A DNA stretch of 64,000 bases from Amycolatopsis tucumanensis (GCF_021654135.1 NZ_JAKGSD010000043.1:1-64000); one strand, 5' to 3'. Shown: positions 16,955-25,312, counted from the stretch's first letter. Numbers and translations: made by a program. Notes: generated from the letters alone by a model not told the origin.

Positions 16955-17731
16955 TCAGCCGAACCGGCCCGAGATGTAGTCCTCGGTCGCCTTCTCGTTC
17001 GGGTTGGAGAAGATCTTCTCCGTGTCGTTGATCTCGACGAGCCGTCCCGGCTGGCCGACGCCGGCCAGGTTGAAGAACGCCGTCTGGTCCGACACCCGCG
17101 CCGCCTGCTGCATGTTGTGCGTGACGATCACGATGGTGTAGTCCTTCTTCAGCTCGGCGATCAGGTCCTCGATCGCGAGCGTCGAGATCGGGTCCAGCGC
17201 CGAGCACGGCTCGTCCATCAGCAGGACGTCCGGCCGCACGGCGATGGCCCGCGCGATGCAGAGCCGCTGCTGCTGACCACCGGAGAGGCTGCCGCCCGGC
17301 TTGTTGAGCCGGTCCTTGACCTCGTTCCACAGATTCGCGCCGCGCAGCGCCCGCTCGGCGATCTCGTCGAGCTTCTTCTTGTTCTTCGTGCCCGCCAGCT
17401 TCAGCCCCGCCACCACGTTGTCCCGGATGGACATCGTCGGGAACGGGTTGGGTCGCTGGAACACCATGCCGATCGTGCGGCGGACCTGCACCGGGTCGAC
17501 CGAGGACGCGTAGATGTCCTCGCCGTCGAGCAGGACCTCACCGTCGACCCGCGCGCCCGGGATGACCTCGTGCATCCGGTTCAGCGTGCGCAGCACGGTC
17601 GACTTGCCGCAGCCCGACGGGCCGATGAAGGCCGTGACGTTCCGCGGCGGCACGGACAGCGTGACGCTGTCGACGGCGTGGAACTTGCCGTAGTAAATGT
17701 CGAGGTCCTTGACGTCGATTCGCTTGGCCAT
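16955..17731 (-). CDS. pstB: Phosphate ABC transporter ATP-binding protein
   Basis: A 258-residue ABC ATPase: Walker A GPSGCGKST (37-45), Q-loop FQRPNPFP (about 91-98), signature LSGGQQQR (149-156), Walker B LLMDEPCSALD (170-180) and the H-loop THNM. The PNPFPMS-like Q-loop and DEPCSALDP are specific for PstB. It powers uptake of inorganic phosphate. It is the last gene of pstSCAB, 10 bp after pstA. Confidence 0.97.
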   Translation of the reverse strand: MAKRIDVKDLDIYYGKFHAVDSVTLSVPPRNVTAFIGPSGCGKSTVLRTLNRMHEVIPGARVDGEVLLDGEDIYASSVDPVQVRRTIGMVFQRPNPFPTMSIRDNVVAGLKLAGTKNKKKLDEIAERALRGANLWNEVKDRLNKPGGSLSGGQQQRLCIARAIAVRPDVLLMDEPCSALDPISTLAIEDLIAELKKDYTIVIVTHNMQQAARVSDQTAFFNLAGVGQPGRLVEINDTEKIFSNPNEKATEDYISGRFG

Positions 17732-17741
17732 AGCGGAACGC

Positions 17742-18668
17742 TCACTTCTTCTTCGGGGCGACCAGGCGGGAGACCACCGTGGCGATCAGGTTGATGAGGG
17801 CGATGATGATGACGAGGGTCAGCGCGGCGCCCCAGATCCGGTCGAATCCGACGCTACCCGGTTCCATGGAGTTCGTGGCCCGCTCGGTGTTCATCAGCAG
17901 CGGCAACGACGCCTGGTTGTCAGCGAACAGGTCCCAGTTGACGTAGGCGGAGTAACCGACCAGCACCAGCAGCGGCGCGGTCTCGCCCATGACGCGGGCC
18001 AGCGCCATCATGACACCGCTGATGATGCCGGACAGGGCCGTCGGCAGGACGATCTTCATGATCGTCTTCCACTTCGGCACGCCCAGCGCGTAGGAGGCCT
18101 CGCGCAGGTCGTCCGGCACGATCCGCAGCATCTCCTCGGCGGAGCGCACGACGACCGGGATCATCAGCAGCACCAGGGCCAGCGACACGGCGAACCCGCT
18201 GCGCGGCAGGCCGAACGTGGTGATCCACAGCGCGTAGATGAACAGCGCCGCCACGATCGAGGGGACACCGGAGAGGATGTCCACCATGAACGTGGTGACC
18301 TTGGCCAGCCTGCTGTCCCGCCCGTACTCCACCAGGTAGATGGAGACCAGCAGGCCGAGCGGCACCGAGATGACCGCGCACATCAGGCCCTGTTCGAGCG
18401 TGCCGATGATGGCGTGCAGGACACCACCGCCGACCTCGTCGGACAGCACCGAACCGAAGTCCTGGGCCCACCAGTTGCTGTACGGGATGCGCTTGATGCC
18501 GTTCGCGATCACCGTGTAGAGCACCCACACCAGCGGGGCGACGGCGATCAGGAACGACAGCCACACCAGCACCGTGGCGAGCGCGTTCTTGGCCTTGCGG
18601 GCCGTGCTGACCTGCTGGAACGCCGGCGGCGACGCCAGCCGCTCGGTCTCGGACAGTGTCGAGGTCAT
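17742..18668 (-). CDS. pstA: Phosphate ABC transporter permease PstA
   Basis: A 308-residue permease with six membrane helices and the inner-membrane component EAA-type loop ASYALGVPKWKTIMKIVLPTA that docks on PstB. It pairs with PstC. Its ATG shares one base with the pstC stop (TGATG at 18666-18670), so the two are translationally coupled. Confidence 0.96.
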   Translation of the reverse strand: MTSTLSETERLASPPAFQQVSTARKAKNALATVLVWLSFLIAVAPLVWVLYTVIANGIKRIPYSNWWAQDFGSVLSDEVGGGVLHAIIGTLEQGLMCAVISVPLGLLVSIYLVEYGRDSRLAKVTTFMVDILSGVPSIVAALFIYALWITTFGLPRSGFAVSLALVLLMIPVVVRSAEEMLRIVPDDLREASYALGVPKWKTIMKIVLPTALSGIISGVMMALARVMGETAPLLVLVGYSAYVNWDLFADNQASLPLLMNTERATNSMEPGSVGFDRIWGAALTLVIIIALINLIATVVSRLVAPKKK

Positions 18669-19657
18669 CAGTCCGCCTTCCGCTCGCCGATGATCGTCCG
18701 GGCCGCGAAGTTCACCGCGAAGGTCAGGACGAACAGCACGAGACCGGCCGCGATGTAGGCGCCGGCCGACGTGGGGTTGTTGAACTCCGCGTAGTTCGCG
18801 GCGATCTGCGACGCGAACGTCGCGCCACCGTCGAACACGCTCCAGTCGAAGAAGTGCCCGCGGGGGATGTACAGGATGACGGCCAGCGCGATCGTCTCAC
18901 CGAGGGCGCGGCCGAGGCCGAGCATCGACGCGCCGACGTAGCCGGCCTTCCCGAACGGCAGCACCGTCGTCCGGATGACCTCCCAGCGGGTGGCGCCGAG
19001 CGCGAGCGCGCCCTCGATGTGGGCGGTCGGCGTGCGCTCGAACACCTCGCGGGACAGCGAGGTGATGATCGGCAGCAGCATCACCGCGAGCACCACGCCC
19101 GCCGTGAAGATCGTGCCCGAGTAGTTCGGGAACACGTTGCCGGTGCCGAAGATCGGGATGAAGCCCAGGGTCTCGTTCAGCCACTGCGAAACCGGCGCCA
19201 TCTTCGGCGCCAGCACGAGGATGCCCCACAGACCGAAGATGATCGAGGGCACCGCGGCGAGCAGGTCGACGACGTAGGCGAACGGACGCGCCAGCCGGCG
19301 CGGGGCGTACTGGGTCAGGAACAACGCGATGCCCAGCGAGATCGGCATCGCGATGATCAGGGCCACCAGCGAGGTGTAGATCGTGACCAGCAGCAGGTCC
19401 AGGATGCCGAACCGCAGGTGGGTGGGGTCGCCGGTCTCCCAGATGCGGGAGGTGAGGAAGTTGATCTCGTTCGCGCTCAGTGCCGGAATCGCCTGCACCA
19501 GCAGGAAGATCCCGATCAGCGCGATGAGTGCGACGACGAAGATGCCCGCGCCGGTGCTCAGGTTCTTGAAGATGCGGTCACCCGGCCGCACCTTCGCGGT
19601 CTTGTTCGGTGAGGCCAGTGAGGGAGTTCGCTCAGTGGCCGGTGGTTGCGCCGTAAT
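18668..19657 (-). CDS. pstC: Phosphate ABC transporter permease PstC; start codon probably ATT
   Basis: The core (FILDLLLVTIY, SIIFGLWGILVLAPKMAP, EGALALGATRWEVIRTTVLP) is clearly PstC, with six membrane helices. The start is unusual. The only upstream ATG/GTG/TTG-type start in frame, GTG 19699, falls inside the stem of the pstS-pstC hairpin and has no ribosome-binding site. A perfect GGAGG lies 6 bases before an ATT codon at 19657, from which the protein reads ITAQPPATERTPSLASPNKT. The next canonical start, GTG 19591, has only a weak site but would give 307 residues and still a full permease. I use ATT 19657 as the best-supported start. Confidence 0.9.
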   Translation of the reverse strand: MTAQPPATERTPSLASPNKTAKVRPGDRIFKNLSTGAGIFVVALIALIGIFLLVQAIPALSANEINFLTSRIWETGDPTHLRFGILDLLLVTIYTSLVALIIAMPISLGIALFLTQYAPRRLARPFAYVVDLLAAVPSIIFGLWGILVLAPKMAPVSQWLNETLGFIPIFGTGNVFPNYSGTIFTAGVVLAVMLLPIITSLSREVFERTPTAHIEGALALGATRWEVIRTTVLPFGKAGYVGASMLGLGRALGETIALAVILYIPRGHFFDWSVFDGGATFASQIAANYAEFNNPTSAGAYIAAGLVLFVLTFAVNFAARTIIGERKAD

Positions 19658-19687
19658 CGGGGGCCTCCGGGAGTGGTCTAGACGCAA

Positions 19688-19722
19688 GCGGACGCCCACC
19701 GGTGTCGCCGGTGGGCGTCCGC
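19688..19722 (-). terminator. Intra-operon hairpin between pstS and pstC
   Basis: A 15-bp perfect stem (19688-19702 with 19708-19722, core GACGCCCACCGG/CCGGTGGGCGTC) with a 5-nt loop and no U-tract. It would partly stop or stabilise transcripts 3' of pstS, giving more binding protein than transporter. Confidence 0.7.
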
Positions 19723-19783
19723 CTCGCGAGTGACTCGCTCATCAGTTACTCAGTGCAACCCGTTCTGGGGTGGCAGTCGATCG

Positions 19784-20911
19784 TCAGGAGATCGCGTTGA
19801 TCGAGGTCAGCACCTTGTCCTGCAGGGACTGCGGGAGCGGCACGAAACCCTTCTCGGCGATCGGCTGCTGGGCGGTGGTGGCAGCCACGGTCAGGAACGC
19901 CTTCATCGCCTTGGCGGTGTCGGCGTCGTAGCCCTTCGAGCAGACGATCTCGTAGGTGGTCAGCAGCAGCGGGTACGCGCCCGGGGTGTTGCTGGCGTAG
20001 ATGGCCTTGAGGTCCATGGCCAGGTCGTTGCTGCCCGGGGTGCGGAAGGTCGCGGCGTCGAGCGCCTTGGCCACGTTCTCCGGGGTCAGCTCGACGGCGC
20101 CGGAGCCGCTGTCCAGCTTGGCGGCGCTCAGGCCGTCCTTGACGTAGGACGACTCGATGTAGCCGATGGCGCCGTCGGCGGCGCGGATGCCGGAGGCGAC
20201 ACCGTTGGAGCCCTGGGCGCCGTTGCCGACGCCGCCCTTGAAGGCCTTGCCGGTGCCCTGCGTCCAGGCGCCCTTCGAGGCGGCCTCGAGGTAGGTCTGG
20301 AAGTTGTCGGTGGTGCCCGACTCGTCCGACCGCGAGAACACCTGGATCGGCTTGTCCGGCAGGTTGACGCCCGCGTTGAGGGCGGCGATGGCCGGGTCGT
20401 TCCACTTGGTGATCTGGCCGTTGAAGATCTTGGCCGTGACCTCGCCGTTCAGCGTGAGCGAGGAGACGCCGTCCAGCTTGTAGGCGATGGCCACCGGGCC
20501 GACGACCAGCGGCAGGTTCCAGGCCTCGCCGCCGGCGCAGCGCTCGTTGGCCTTGGTCTGCTCGTCGCCGGTCTTCAGCGGCGAGTCCGAGCCGCCGAAG
20601 TCGACCTGCTTCGCGGTGAACTGCTTGACGCCCGAGCCGGAGCCGGTCGCGTTGTAGTTCACGATCTGGCCGGCGCAAGCCTTGGTGTACTGCTGGGCGA
20701 AGATGTCCACCGCGGTCTTCTGGGCCGTCGAACCCTCGCCGGTGAGCGGAGACTTGCCACCGCACTCGACGTTCGCGGTCGCGGTCGGCGCGGTCGCCGC
20801 ACCCGAGAGCTGGGTGTTGCCCGTCGACGCCGGGTCGGTGCCACAGGCCGCGAGCACGAGGGCAGCGCTCGCCGCGATGCCGAGAGCACCCATCGGCCGC
20901 ATGATCTTCAC
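19784..20911 (-). CDS. pstS: Phosphate-binding lipoprotein PstS
   Basis: A 375-residue extracellular substrate-binding lipoprotein. The signal peptide ends in lipobox LAAC (residues 25-28 region), followed by a Thr/Ala linker. Phosphate-binding segments are visible: GEGSTAQ, NATGSGSGVKQF, FGGSDSPL and SRSDESGTTDNF. The start is GTG 20911 because GGAGG lies 7 bases upstream; the frame extends further up without signal-like sequence. First gene of pstSCAB, preceded by a PHO box on the same strand. Confidence 0.96.
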   Translation of the reverse strand: MKIMRPMGALGIAASAALVLAACGTDPASTGNTQLSGAATAPTATANVECGGKSPLTGEGSTAQKTAVDIFAQQYTKACAGQIVNYNATGSGSGVKQFTAKQVDFGGSDSPLKTGDEQTKANERCAGGEAWNLPLVVGPVAIAYKLDGVSSLTLNGEVTAKIFNGQITKWNDPAIAALNAGVNLPDKPIQVFSRSDESGTTDNFQTYLEAASKGAWTQGTGKAFKGGVGNGAQGSNGVASGIRAADGAIGYIESSYVKDGLSAAKLDSGSGAVELTPENVAKALDAATFRTPGSNDLAMDLKAIYASNTPGAYPLLLTTYEIVCSKGYDADTAKAMKAFLTVAATTAQQPIAEKGFVPLPQSLQDKVLTSINAIS

Positions 20912-20985
20912 TTCATGTCCTCCAGCTAGTGATAGCCATTCGTCGCAACCGGACATTAGGCAGCACGGGTGGACGCGCCCCTCTG

Positions 20986-21007
20986 TACAGGTGAACGCAA
21001 AGTGAAC
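20986..21007 (-). promoter_or_regulatory. PHO box of the pst operon
   Basis: On the minus strand GTTCACTTTGC (21007-20997) is followed directly by GTTCACCTGTA (20996-20986), two 11-bp direct repeats that match the actinomycete PhoP recognition unit. They lie about 75 bp before the pstS start. Confidence 0.7.
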
Positions 21008-21117
21008 AAGGCCGCCAATGTGAGCGGGACTACTTCACCCGACCGGGTGCCGTGTCCGGGCCGTGACCTGCAGGTTCGCGATCCGTGATGAACCATTGGC
21101 GGAGGGTTAACGTAACG

Positions 21118-21135
21118 GAACGGTGATCACCGTTC
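21118..21135. other. Perfect 18-bp palindrome at the mshD stop codon
   Basis: GAACGGTGATCACCGTTC is its own reverse complement and contains the mshD TGA stop (21127-21129). It may act as a short terminator hairpin after mshD or as a protein-binding site in the mshD-pstS gap. No T-run follows. Confidence 0.5.
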
Positions 21136-22032
21136 GTACTGGACGTCGACCTCGTGGCGGGCGAAGCCGAGTCGCGAATAAACGGCGATCGCGGGCGCGT
21201 TGTCGCCTTCCACGTACAAGATCACCTGGGGCAGGCCGCGGTCCCGGAGGTACCGCAGGCCGGCCAGCGTCAGGGCCTTGCCCAGCCCGCCGCCCTGCGC
21301 GCCCGGGTCGACGCCGACGACGTACACCTCGCCGGTCTCCCGGCCGCCGAACCGGCGCGGGTTGGCCGGGTGCACCTTCGTCCAGTGGAAGCCGAGCAGC
21401 TTGCCCGTGCTGTCCTCGGCGAGGAAGAACCCGTCCGCGTCGAACCAGTCCGCCGACTCCTCGGCGCGCAGGTCGTCGACCGTGAGCCTGCCCTGCTCGG
21501 GGTGCCAGTCGAAGGCGCGGGCGTTGACCTCGATGACGGCCTGCTCGTCCCGGCCGGGCACGAAGGTGCGCAGCGAGACGCCCTCGGGCAGCCGGGGCTC
21601 GGGCCAGTCCGGGTCGACCGGGGTGTGCATGACCAGCAGCTCGCGGGCGCGCGAGAAGCCCGCTCGTTCGGCAAGGGCGGCGGCGCCGGGGTGGTCGCCG
21701 TGCGCCCAGATGCGCAGCGGAGCGTCGCCGGCGCGGTCGACGAGCGCGGACAGCACCTCGGTGCCCACACCCTGGCGCCGGTGGTCCGGCCGCACGATCA
21801 GCTCGGCCACCTGGCGGCCGAACGCGTCACCGGAGGTGTCCAGGTGCGCGTAGCCGGCGAGCACGCCGTCGGCGCGGGCCAGCAGGTGCGGCCCGGACGC
21901 GAACTCGCCCGGCAACGGCTCGCCGGGCGAGATGTCCGGTCGCCCGTCCACCTCGCGGGCGGCGAGCAGCAGCTCACGCACCTCGCGGGTGGTCGTCTCG
22001 TCCAGTTCGTCGACCCACACCACAGTCAGCAC
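21127..22032 (-). CDS. mshD: Mycothiol acetyltransferase (mycothiol synthase)
   Basis: A 301-residue protein with two GNAT domains in tandem. The N-terminal one has VRPDHRRQGVGTEVLSAL; the C-terminal, catalytic one has VGVDPGAQGGGLGKALTLAGL and ends in VYSRLGFARHEVDVQYER, the MshD-type C-terminus. It transfers acetyl from acetyl-CoA to Cys-GlcN-Ins, the last step of mycothiol synthesis. GTG 22032 lies 19 bp after glnR, forming a glnR-mshD unit as in Mycobacterium tuberculosis (Rv0818-Rv0819). Confidence 0.95.
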   Translation of the reverse strand: MLTVVWVDELDETTTREVRELLLAAREVDGRPDISPGEPLPGEFASGPHLLARADGVLAGYAHLDTSGDAFGRQVAELIVRPDHRRQGVGTEVLSALVDRAGDAPLRIWAHGDHPGAAALAERAGFSRARELLVMHTPVDPDWPEPRLPEGVSLRTFVPGRDEQAVIEVNARAFDWHPEQGRLTVDDLRAEESADWFDADGFFLAEDSTGKLLGFHWTKVHPANPRRFGGRETGEVYVVGVDPGAQGGGLGKALTLAGLRYLRDRGLPQVILYVEGDNAPAIAVYSRLGFARHEVDVQYER

Positions 22033-22051
22033 GGATTCACGCTATCCCTGA

Positions 22052-22804
22052 TCAGGGGGTGGAGAACTCCGTGGACAGCTCGCCGGGCTCGAAGTTGAGC
22101 GAAGTCACGCCGGGCTTGGCGCCCGCCTTGGCGGGGCGCTCGAACTTGTAGCCGACGTTGCGCACGGTGCCGATCATCTGCTCGTGCTCGGGGCCGAGCT
22201 TGGCGCGCAGGCGCCGGACGTGCACGTCGACGGTGCGGGTGCCACCGAAGAAGTCGTAGCCCCAGACCTCCTGCAGCAGCTGGGCGCGGGTGAACACCCG
22301 GCCCGCGTGCTGCGCGAGGTACTTGAGCAGCTCGAACTCCTTGTAGGTGAGTTCGAGGGTGCGGCGGCGCAGCCGTGCGGTGTACGTCGCCTCGTCGATC
22401 ACGAGGTCGCCGACGCGCAGCTCGGTGTCCACCTGGGTGGCGCCGCCGTCGCGGGTGGTCGCCAGCCGCAGCCGGGCGTCGACCTCGGCCGGGCCCGCGG
22501 TGGGGAGCAGGATGTCGTCGGTGCGCCACTCGGCGCTGACCGCGACGAGGCCGCCCTCGCCGATGACCGCGATGATCGGCGTGCTGCCCTCGTCCTCGCC
22601 GGTGCCCTTCAGCAGGCGGCAGAGGCTCTTGGCCGACGCGAGATCGGTGCGCGCGTCCAGCAGGATGACGTCCCGGTGGCCGGCGTCGAGCAGCGCGGTG
22701 ACCTCCGGCGCCCGGACGCGTACCGTGTGCGGCAGCAGGTCGAGAGCTGGGAGGACTGCGGTGGCTTCCGCCTCGGAAGTGAGTACGAGCAGGTCCAGGC
22801 TCAT
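22052..22804 (-). CDS. glnR: Nitrogen-regulatory transcription factor GlnR (atypical OmpR family)
   Basis: A 250-residue OmpR/PhoB-fold regulator. The atypical receiver (residues 1-125) begins MSLDLLVLTSEAEA and has RDVILLDARTDL. The winged helix contains LELTYKEFELLKYLAQHAG, the GRVFTRAQLLQEVWGYDFFGG and TRTVDVHVRRLRAKLGPEHE segments that are almost invariant in actinomycete GlnR. It controls glnA, amtB and other nitrogen genes and needs no cognate kinase. ATG 22804 is preferred; GTG 22810 is in frame. A PHO-box-like repeat lies about 105 bp upstream. Confidence 0.96.
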   Translation of the reverse strand: MSLDLLVLTSEAEATAVLPALDLLPHTVRVRAPEVTALLDAGHRDVILLDARTDLASAKSLCRLLKGTGEDEGSTPIIAVIGEGGLVAVSAEWRTDDILLPTAGPAEVDARLRLATTRDGGATQVDTELRVGDLVIDEATYTARLRRRTLELTYKEFELLKYLAQHAGRVFTRAQLLQEVWGYDFFGGTRTVDVHVRRLRAKLGPEHEQMIGTVRNVGYKFERPAKAGAKPGVTSLNFEPGELSTEFSTP

Positions 22805-22906
22805 CGCCACACCGCCTTCTTGCTAGTCCGTAGCCTTGAGCGCCCCTGGTCTTAGCGGACAAGACTAGCGGGTGAACAGGCGGAAACCACCTGCTCTGCA
22901 GCCACC

Positions 22907-22931
22907 GTCACACTGACGTCACACTGGTGAC
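22907..22931. promoter_or_regulatory. PhoP-type direct repeat between glnR and lmeA
   Basis: GTCACACTG at 22907-22915 repeats exactly at 22918-22926, an 11-bp period, giving TCACACT-GACG-TCACACT. This equals the 7-bp repeat with 4-bp spacer described for mycobacterial PhoP boxes and the 11-bp unit of Streptomyces. It can control both divergent genes. Confidence 0.55.
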
Positions 22932-22984
22932 CCATAGCCTCGGGCTGTCCAGAAGCCGGACACGAGACAGATCGGACACGAAGA

Positions 22985-23896
22985 GTGAGCAGACCTGCGA
23001 CCCAGGACCGAGCCGTGCCACCAGCGGGATCGCGCCGCCGTGGACGCCGAGCCCGCCGCATCGTCATCAGTCTCGTCGTGCTGCTCGCGCTCCTGGTCGG
23101 GGCCGATTTCGGGCTCGCCGCGTACGCCGAGCACACGGTGTCGCAGAAGGCCCGCGAGCAGCTGAAGCTGAGCGACGACCCGTCCGTGACGATCCACGGT
23201 TTCCCGTTCACCACGCAGGCGATCGGCGGCGACTACGGGCACATCTCACTGTCCGCGTCCGGGGTGCCGATCAAGGACCTGCAGGACGTCGGTGTGACGG
23301 CCGACCTCTACGACGTCACGGCGCCGCTGTCGGACCTGGTGAACGGCAACACCGACGCGATCGACATCGGACGCCTGGAGGCCCAGGTCACGATCAAGGC
23401 CAGCGACATCAACAAGGTGGACCCGCTGACCAAGGTCGACGACCTGCGGATCGAGCCGTCGAGCATCGAGTACGTGGAGACCGGCCAGGACGCCGAGAGC
23501 GGCACGGACAGCGGCTCCGGCGGCGACCAGCAGGGCCAGGACGGCACGACGGAGGAGGAGCAGGACAAGTCCAGGGCCGGCATCCGCATCTCCGGGTACG
23601 TGCAGATCGCGGGCCAGCAGCTGGAGATCTTCTGCTTCGCGATGATCGAACTGCACGGCACGGCGATCGACATCGTGCCCAAGCGGCTGCAGTACGGGAA
23701 TGACAAGGAGACGACCGTTGTTCCCGAAGCTGTGCAGCAGGCCCTGCTGCCGAACTTCAAGGCCACGATCGACACCGGCAACCTCCCGTTCGAGGTCACC
23801 CCGACGGCGGTACAGGTGAACAGCGGTTCGGTCACCATCAAGGGCGAGGCCAAGAACGTGACGTTCAGCGGGGCGACCAGCTCTACCGGAGGGTGA
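22985..23896 (+). CDS. lmeA: LmeA-like DUF2993 lipid-binding envelope protein
   Basis: A 303-residue protein starting at GTG 22985. A basic N-terminus precedes one membrane anchor (RIVISLVVLLALLVGADFGLAAYAE). The DUF2993 domain follows (SVTIHGFPFTTQAIGGDYGHISLSASGV), interrupted at about 160-200 by an acidic Gly/Gln-rich insert (SGTDSGSGGDQQGQDGTTEEE) absent from the mycobacterial protein. Rv0817c (LmeA) is next to glnR in the same divergent arrangement in M. tuberculosis and is needed for lipomannan elongation, so the same role is inferred. Confidence 0.85.
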   Translation: MSRPATQDRAVPPAGSRRRGRRARRIVISLVVLLALLVGADFGLAAYAEHTVSQKAREQLKLSDDPSVTIHGFPFTTQAIGGDYGHISLSASGVPIKDLQDVGVTADLYDVTAPLSDLVNGNTDAIDIGRLEAQVTIKASDINKVDPLTKVDDLRIEPSSIEYVETGQDAESGTDSGSGGDQQGQDGTTEEEQDKSRAGIRISGYVQIAGQQLEIFCFAMIELHGTAIDIVPKRLQYGNDKETTVVPEAVQQALLPNFKATIDTGNLPFEVTPTAVQVNSGSVTIKGEAKNVTFSGATSSTGG

Positions 23897-23903
23897 GGCG
23901 CGG

Positions 23904-24338
23904 ATGACGGGCGTGTGGGTCGTGCTCGGCACGCTGGTGGTCGCGGCGGTCGCCGGCGGGCTGCTCAAGGCGCGCAACGGTCGCGTCCGGGCGGCTCGCC
24001 GGGCGCCCGCGGCCGGGCTGCCCGAGCCGGTCGCGGCGGTGCTCGACACCGGCGCCCGCGTCACCCTGGTGCAGATCTCCACCACGTTCTGCACCCCGTG
24101 CCGGCACACCCGCGCCCTGCTCGGCCCGCTGGCCGAGCGCACCGACGGCCTGAACCACGTCGAGCTGGACGTGACGAACCAGCCGGAGGTCGCGCAGGCG
24201 CTGGGTGTGCTGCGCACGCCGACCACGATCGCCTACGACTCCGACGGCACCGAGCTGCTGCGAGTCGGCGGCGTGCCGAAGGCGCCCGCGCTGCTGGAGG
24301 CCCTCGCGCCGCACCTCCCGGCGCGGGTGACGGACTGA
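23904..24338 (+). CDS. thiX: Membrane-anchored thioredoxin-like protein ThiX
   Basis: A 144-residue protein: an N-terminal membrane helix (VWVVLGTLVVAAVAGGLL), then a thioredoxin fold with active-site CTPC at residues 63-66 and a cis-Pro region LRTPTTIAY. It lies 7 bp after lmeA. In M. tuberculosis thiX (Rv0816c) sits between lmeA and cysA2. Its last 13 codons and stop, ending in ALAPHLPARVTD, are the founding unit of the tandem array that follows. Confidence 0.88.
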   Translation: MTGVWVVLGTLVVAAVAGGLLKARNGRVRAARRAPAAGLPEPVAAVLDTGARVTLVQISTTFCTPCRHTRALLGPLAERTDGLNHVELDVTNQPEVAQALGVLRTPTTIAYDSDGTELLRVGGVPKAPALLEALAPHLPARVTD

Positions 24339-25243
24339 CACGCCGCTGAGCTGGGCTGAGTGGGCCCTCGCGCCTTCCGGCGGGTGTGATCGGCTGACAC
24401 GCCGCCGGCTGCGCTGAGAACGCCCACATGCCGCGCCGTCCGGCGCGGTTGGTGGAGAGACATGCCGCTGGGTGCGCTGAGGGTGCCCTCGCGCCGCATC
24501 TCCCGGCGAGGGTGGCGAGAGACATATCGCTGGCTGCGTTGAGGGTGTCCTCGCGCCGCACCTCCCGGCGGGTGTGGCGGATTGACTTGCCGCTGGCCGC
24601 GCTGCCGGTGGCCCTGGTACTGCACCTTCCGGCCCGCGTCGCGGAGCCACCTGCCGCTGGTCGGGCTGTTGGTGACCCTCGCGCCGCACCTCCCAGCGCG
24701 GTAACGGACTGCCACGCCACTGGCCTGCGCTGAGAACGCCCACGTGCCGCGCCGTCCGGCGCGGGTGGCGGAGTGACCTACCGCTGGCTGCGCTGAGGGG
24801 CCCTCGCGCCGCGCCTTCCGGCGGGTGTGACTGGATTGACACGCCCGCTGGCCGCGCTGTTGGAGGCCCTCGCGCCGCACCTCCCATCGCGGTAACGGAC
24901 TGACACGCCACTGGCCTGCGCTGAGAACGCCCACGTGCCGCGCCGCCCGGCGCGGGTGGCGGAGTGACCTACCGCTGGCTGCGTTGAGGGTGCCCTCGCG
25001 CCGCGCCTTCCGGCGGGTGTGGCGGATTGACTTGCCGCTGGCCGCGCTGCTGGTGGCCCTGGTGCTGCACCTTCCGGCCCGCGTCGCGGAGCCACACGCC
25101 GCTGGCCGGGCTGTTGGTGACCCTCGCGCCGCACCTTCCGGCCCGCGCGACGGAGCGACAAGCCGCCGACCACGCTGCTCCCGGCCCCCACGCCGCCCCT
25201 CCCGGCGTGCGTGACCCAGTCACACACCGCTGACCTGGGCCGA
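24300..25243 (+). repeat. Tandem array of about 15 copies of the thiX 3' end (63-bp unit)
   Basis: Units start at about 24300, 24364, 24422, 24485, 24547, 24611, 24675, 24738, 24800, 24866, 24929, 24992, 25056, 25120 and 25184; lengths are 58-66 bp, mean 63. The first unit is the end of thiX itself (GCCCTCGCGCCGCACCTCCC, the stop TGA, then about 25 bp). Each later unit repeats this, still including a TGACACGCCGCTGGC-like stop region. A recent 190-bp duplication is visible: 24675-24865 and 24866-25055 are nearly identical for their first two units. Most units can form a small hairpin, e.g. CCGCGCCGTCCGGCGCGG. No convincing gene lies in this stretch on either strand; long antisense frames result from the 63-bp period. 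Confidence 0.9.
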
Positions 25244-25312
25244 ATTTCTTTCTTGGATCGTGGGAATGCTCTCACTGGGTGGACGCCACTCCCACTTTCA
25301 GGGACGTCCGGG

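Noticed and set aside
18656..19612. 318-codon plus-strand frame opposite pstC
   Set aside because: Composition is that of a shadow ORF and pstC is unambiguous.
24300..25243. CRISPR-like array of regular repeats
   Set aside because: Units are contiguous, with no unique spacers, and derive from the thiX 3' end; no cas genes are near.
23883..25275. Long antisense ORFs of 160-340 codons over the tandem array
   Set aside because: They result from a 63-bp period without stops on the minus strand; peptides are simple repeats with no start signals.
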